Positions 13,656-14,460 of a DNA stretch of 14,460 nt are shown piece by piece. Each line of letters opens with the position of its first letter. Positions within the stretch are counted from its first letter, which is position 1. The DNA comes from Vulcanimicrobiota bacterium (GTDB lineage: Bacteria > Vulcanimicrobiota > Vulcanimicrobiia > Eremiobacterales > Eremiobacteraceae). Where the stretch lies: the NCBI GenBank assembly GCA_019232725.1, contig JAFANK010000224.1, positions 1 to 14,460 on the forward strand, written 5' to 3'. The notes beneath the pieces are model-generated. The model saw only the letters and a program-made list of their open reading frames with translations, did not search any database and was not told where the DNA came from. The position numbers and the translations under genes are program-made.

Positions 13656-14460
13656 TCAGAGGTCGCCGAAGGTCATCTTGTAGCGCTGGAGATGGATATT
13701 GAGCAAGACGCCGACCGCCATGAACGACGTGATCAAGCTCGATCCCCCGTAGGAGATGAAGGGCAGCGGGATGCCGGTGATGGGCATGATGCCGACGGTC
13801 ATGCCGATATTGATGAGCACTTGGAACAAGAGCATGGCGATGATACCCACGGCGACGTATAGACCGTACTTGTCACGTGCGGCAGTCACCGCCAGCATGG
13901 CGAGCCCGATCAACGACGCGTAGAGCGCGAGCAGCACCATCGCTCCTAAAAACCCTAACTCTTCACCGACCACCGTAAAGATGAAGTCGGTCTGATGTTC
14001 CGGCACAAACCCGAGCTGGGTCTGCGTGCCGTGGTAGAGTCCTTTGCCGATGAGCTGACCCGAGCCAATCGCGATCTTGGACTGTCGCAAGCTCCAACCA
14101 GCGCCCTGCGGGTCGTGCTCGGGATGCAAGAAGACGAGCAAGCGTTGCCGCTGGTAGCTTTTGAGGACCCACGGCGACAACACAGTGATGGCGCCGGCGG
14201 CAATCAAGCCGAGCGCGTACGCCGCGAAATGCACAAGACTCGGCAATGCGAAGAACAACATCGCGGTCAGAATCACGACGAAGATCAGCGCGGTGCCAAG
14301 GTCCGGCTGTTTGAGCACGAGCAGCGTCGGCGGCGCGATCGCCGCGAGCGGGACCCACAGGTCGCGGAGATGTGCGAAGCTGCGGCGCCCATCGGCGAGA
14401 ATCGCCGCGAGTGAGAGCGTCGTCAACAGCTTAGCGGGTTCGGACGGCTGGAACACGATC
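13656..14460 (-). CDS. rodA: RodA-type peptidoglycan glycosyltransferase, partial (N-terminus beyond right edge)
   Basis: The C-terminal 268 residues of a SEDS polymerase that, with a class B penicillin-binding protein, polymerises lipid II for side-wall growth. Visible landmarks are FQPSEPAKL, LVLKQPDLGTAL, the periplasmic loop with GLYHGTQTQLGFVPEHQTDFIF, where the aspartate codon at 13986-13988 matches the essential SEDS Asp, and GIMPITGIPLPFISYGGSS near the end. Several hydrophobic helices lie between these. RodA is preferred over FtsW or SpoVE because of the PEHQTDFIF form and QPDLGTAL, though the family split is by eye. The open frame continues past the window. Confidence 0.93.
   Translation of the reverse strand, partial: IVFQPSEPAKLLTTLSLAAILADGRRSFAHLRDLWVPLAAIAPPTLLVLKQPDLGTALIFVVILTAMLFFALPSLVHFAAYALGLIAAGAITVLSPWVLKSYQRQRLLVFLHPEHDPQGAGWSLRQSKIAIGSGQLIGKGLYHGTQTQLGFVPEHQTDFIFTVVGEELGFLGAMVLLALYASLIGLAMLAVTAARDKYGLYVAVGIIAMLLFQVLINIGMTVGIMPITGIPLPFISYGGSSLITSFMAVGVLLNIHLQRYKMTFGDL

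Overview
The window is a bacterial chromosome segment of high GC content with compact gene packing. Four-base and longer start/stop overlaps are common, as are GTG and TTG starts. All the confident genes are core or near-core functions: pyridoxal phosphate synthesis, isoprenoid synthesis, twitching-pilus ATPase, RNA decay and cell-wall elongation. There is no phage, plasmid or rRNA signal. Taxonomy cannot be fixed from the sequence. The gene set (PdxST route, MEP pathway, PilT, a long-tailed RNase E, RodA) would suit a GC-rich, little-cultured phylum such as Eremiobacterota or a neighbour, but that is a guess.

Layout. (1) Positions 1-920, minus: the N-terminal part of an Orn/Lys/Arg decarboxylase-family enzyme running off the left edge, divergent from (2) a PIG3-like NAD(P)H:quinone oxidoreductase at 1001-1996, plus. 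(3) Positions 5279 to 1993, minus: a five-gene cluster pdxS, pdxT, a DUF1844-like protein, an HNH endonuclease and a GNAT acetyltransferase with an extra N-terminal domain. Its last three genes are tightly coupled. (4) Positions 6862 to 5469, minus: pilT and a small one-helix membrane protein whose GTG overlaps the pilT stop. (5) Positions 7051-8704, plus: ispE overlapping a MobA-like nucleotidyltransferase. (6) Positions 8724-9344: a REP/RAYT module. Three tandem REP palindromes lie upstream of a REP-associated tyrosine transposase and one inverted copy lies downstream. (7) Positions 14460 to 9364, minus: rodA (partial), a 447-base gap, a 1109-residue RNase E/G with a very long disordered tail, and a gamma-carbonic-anhydrase-like hexapeptide protein whose start lies inside the RNase E gene.

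How it works together. PdxS and PdxT form the glutamine-dependent PLP synthase, and the leftmost gene is a PLP enzyme, but nothing ties the two beyond proximity. IspE supplies a MEP-pathway step. RodA is the elongasome glycosyltransferase. RNase E would drive bulk mRNA decay, and its tail carries two families of repeated short motifs that look like docking sites.

The two most unusual items are the REP/RAYT module and the RNase E tail. The REP copies show compensatory base changes in their stems, and the downstream copy supplies the stop codon of the transposase gene. The RNase E tail has three QLY(PPP) motifs and four acidic tyrosine-containing motifs spaced between arginine-rich blocks. No clearly new multi-gene defence or metabolic system is visible.
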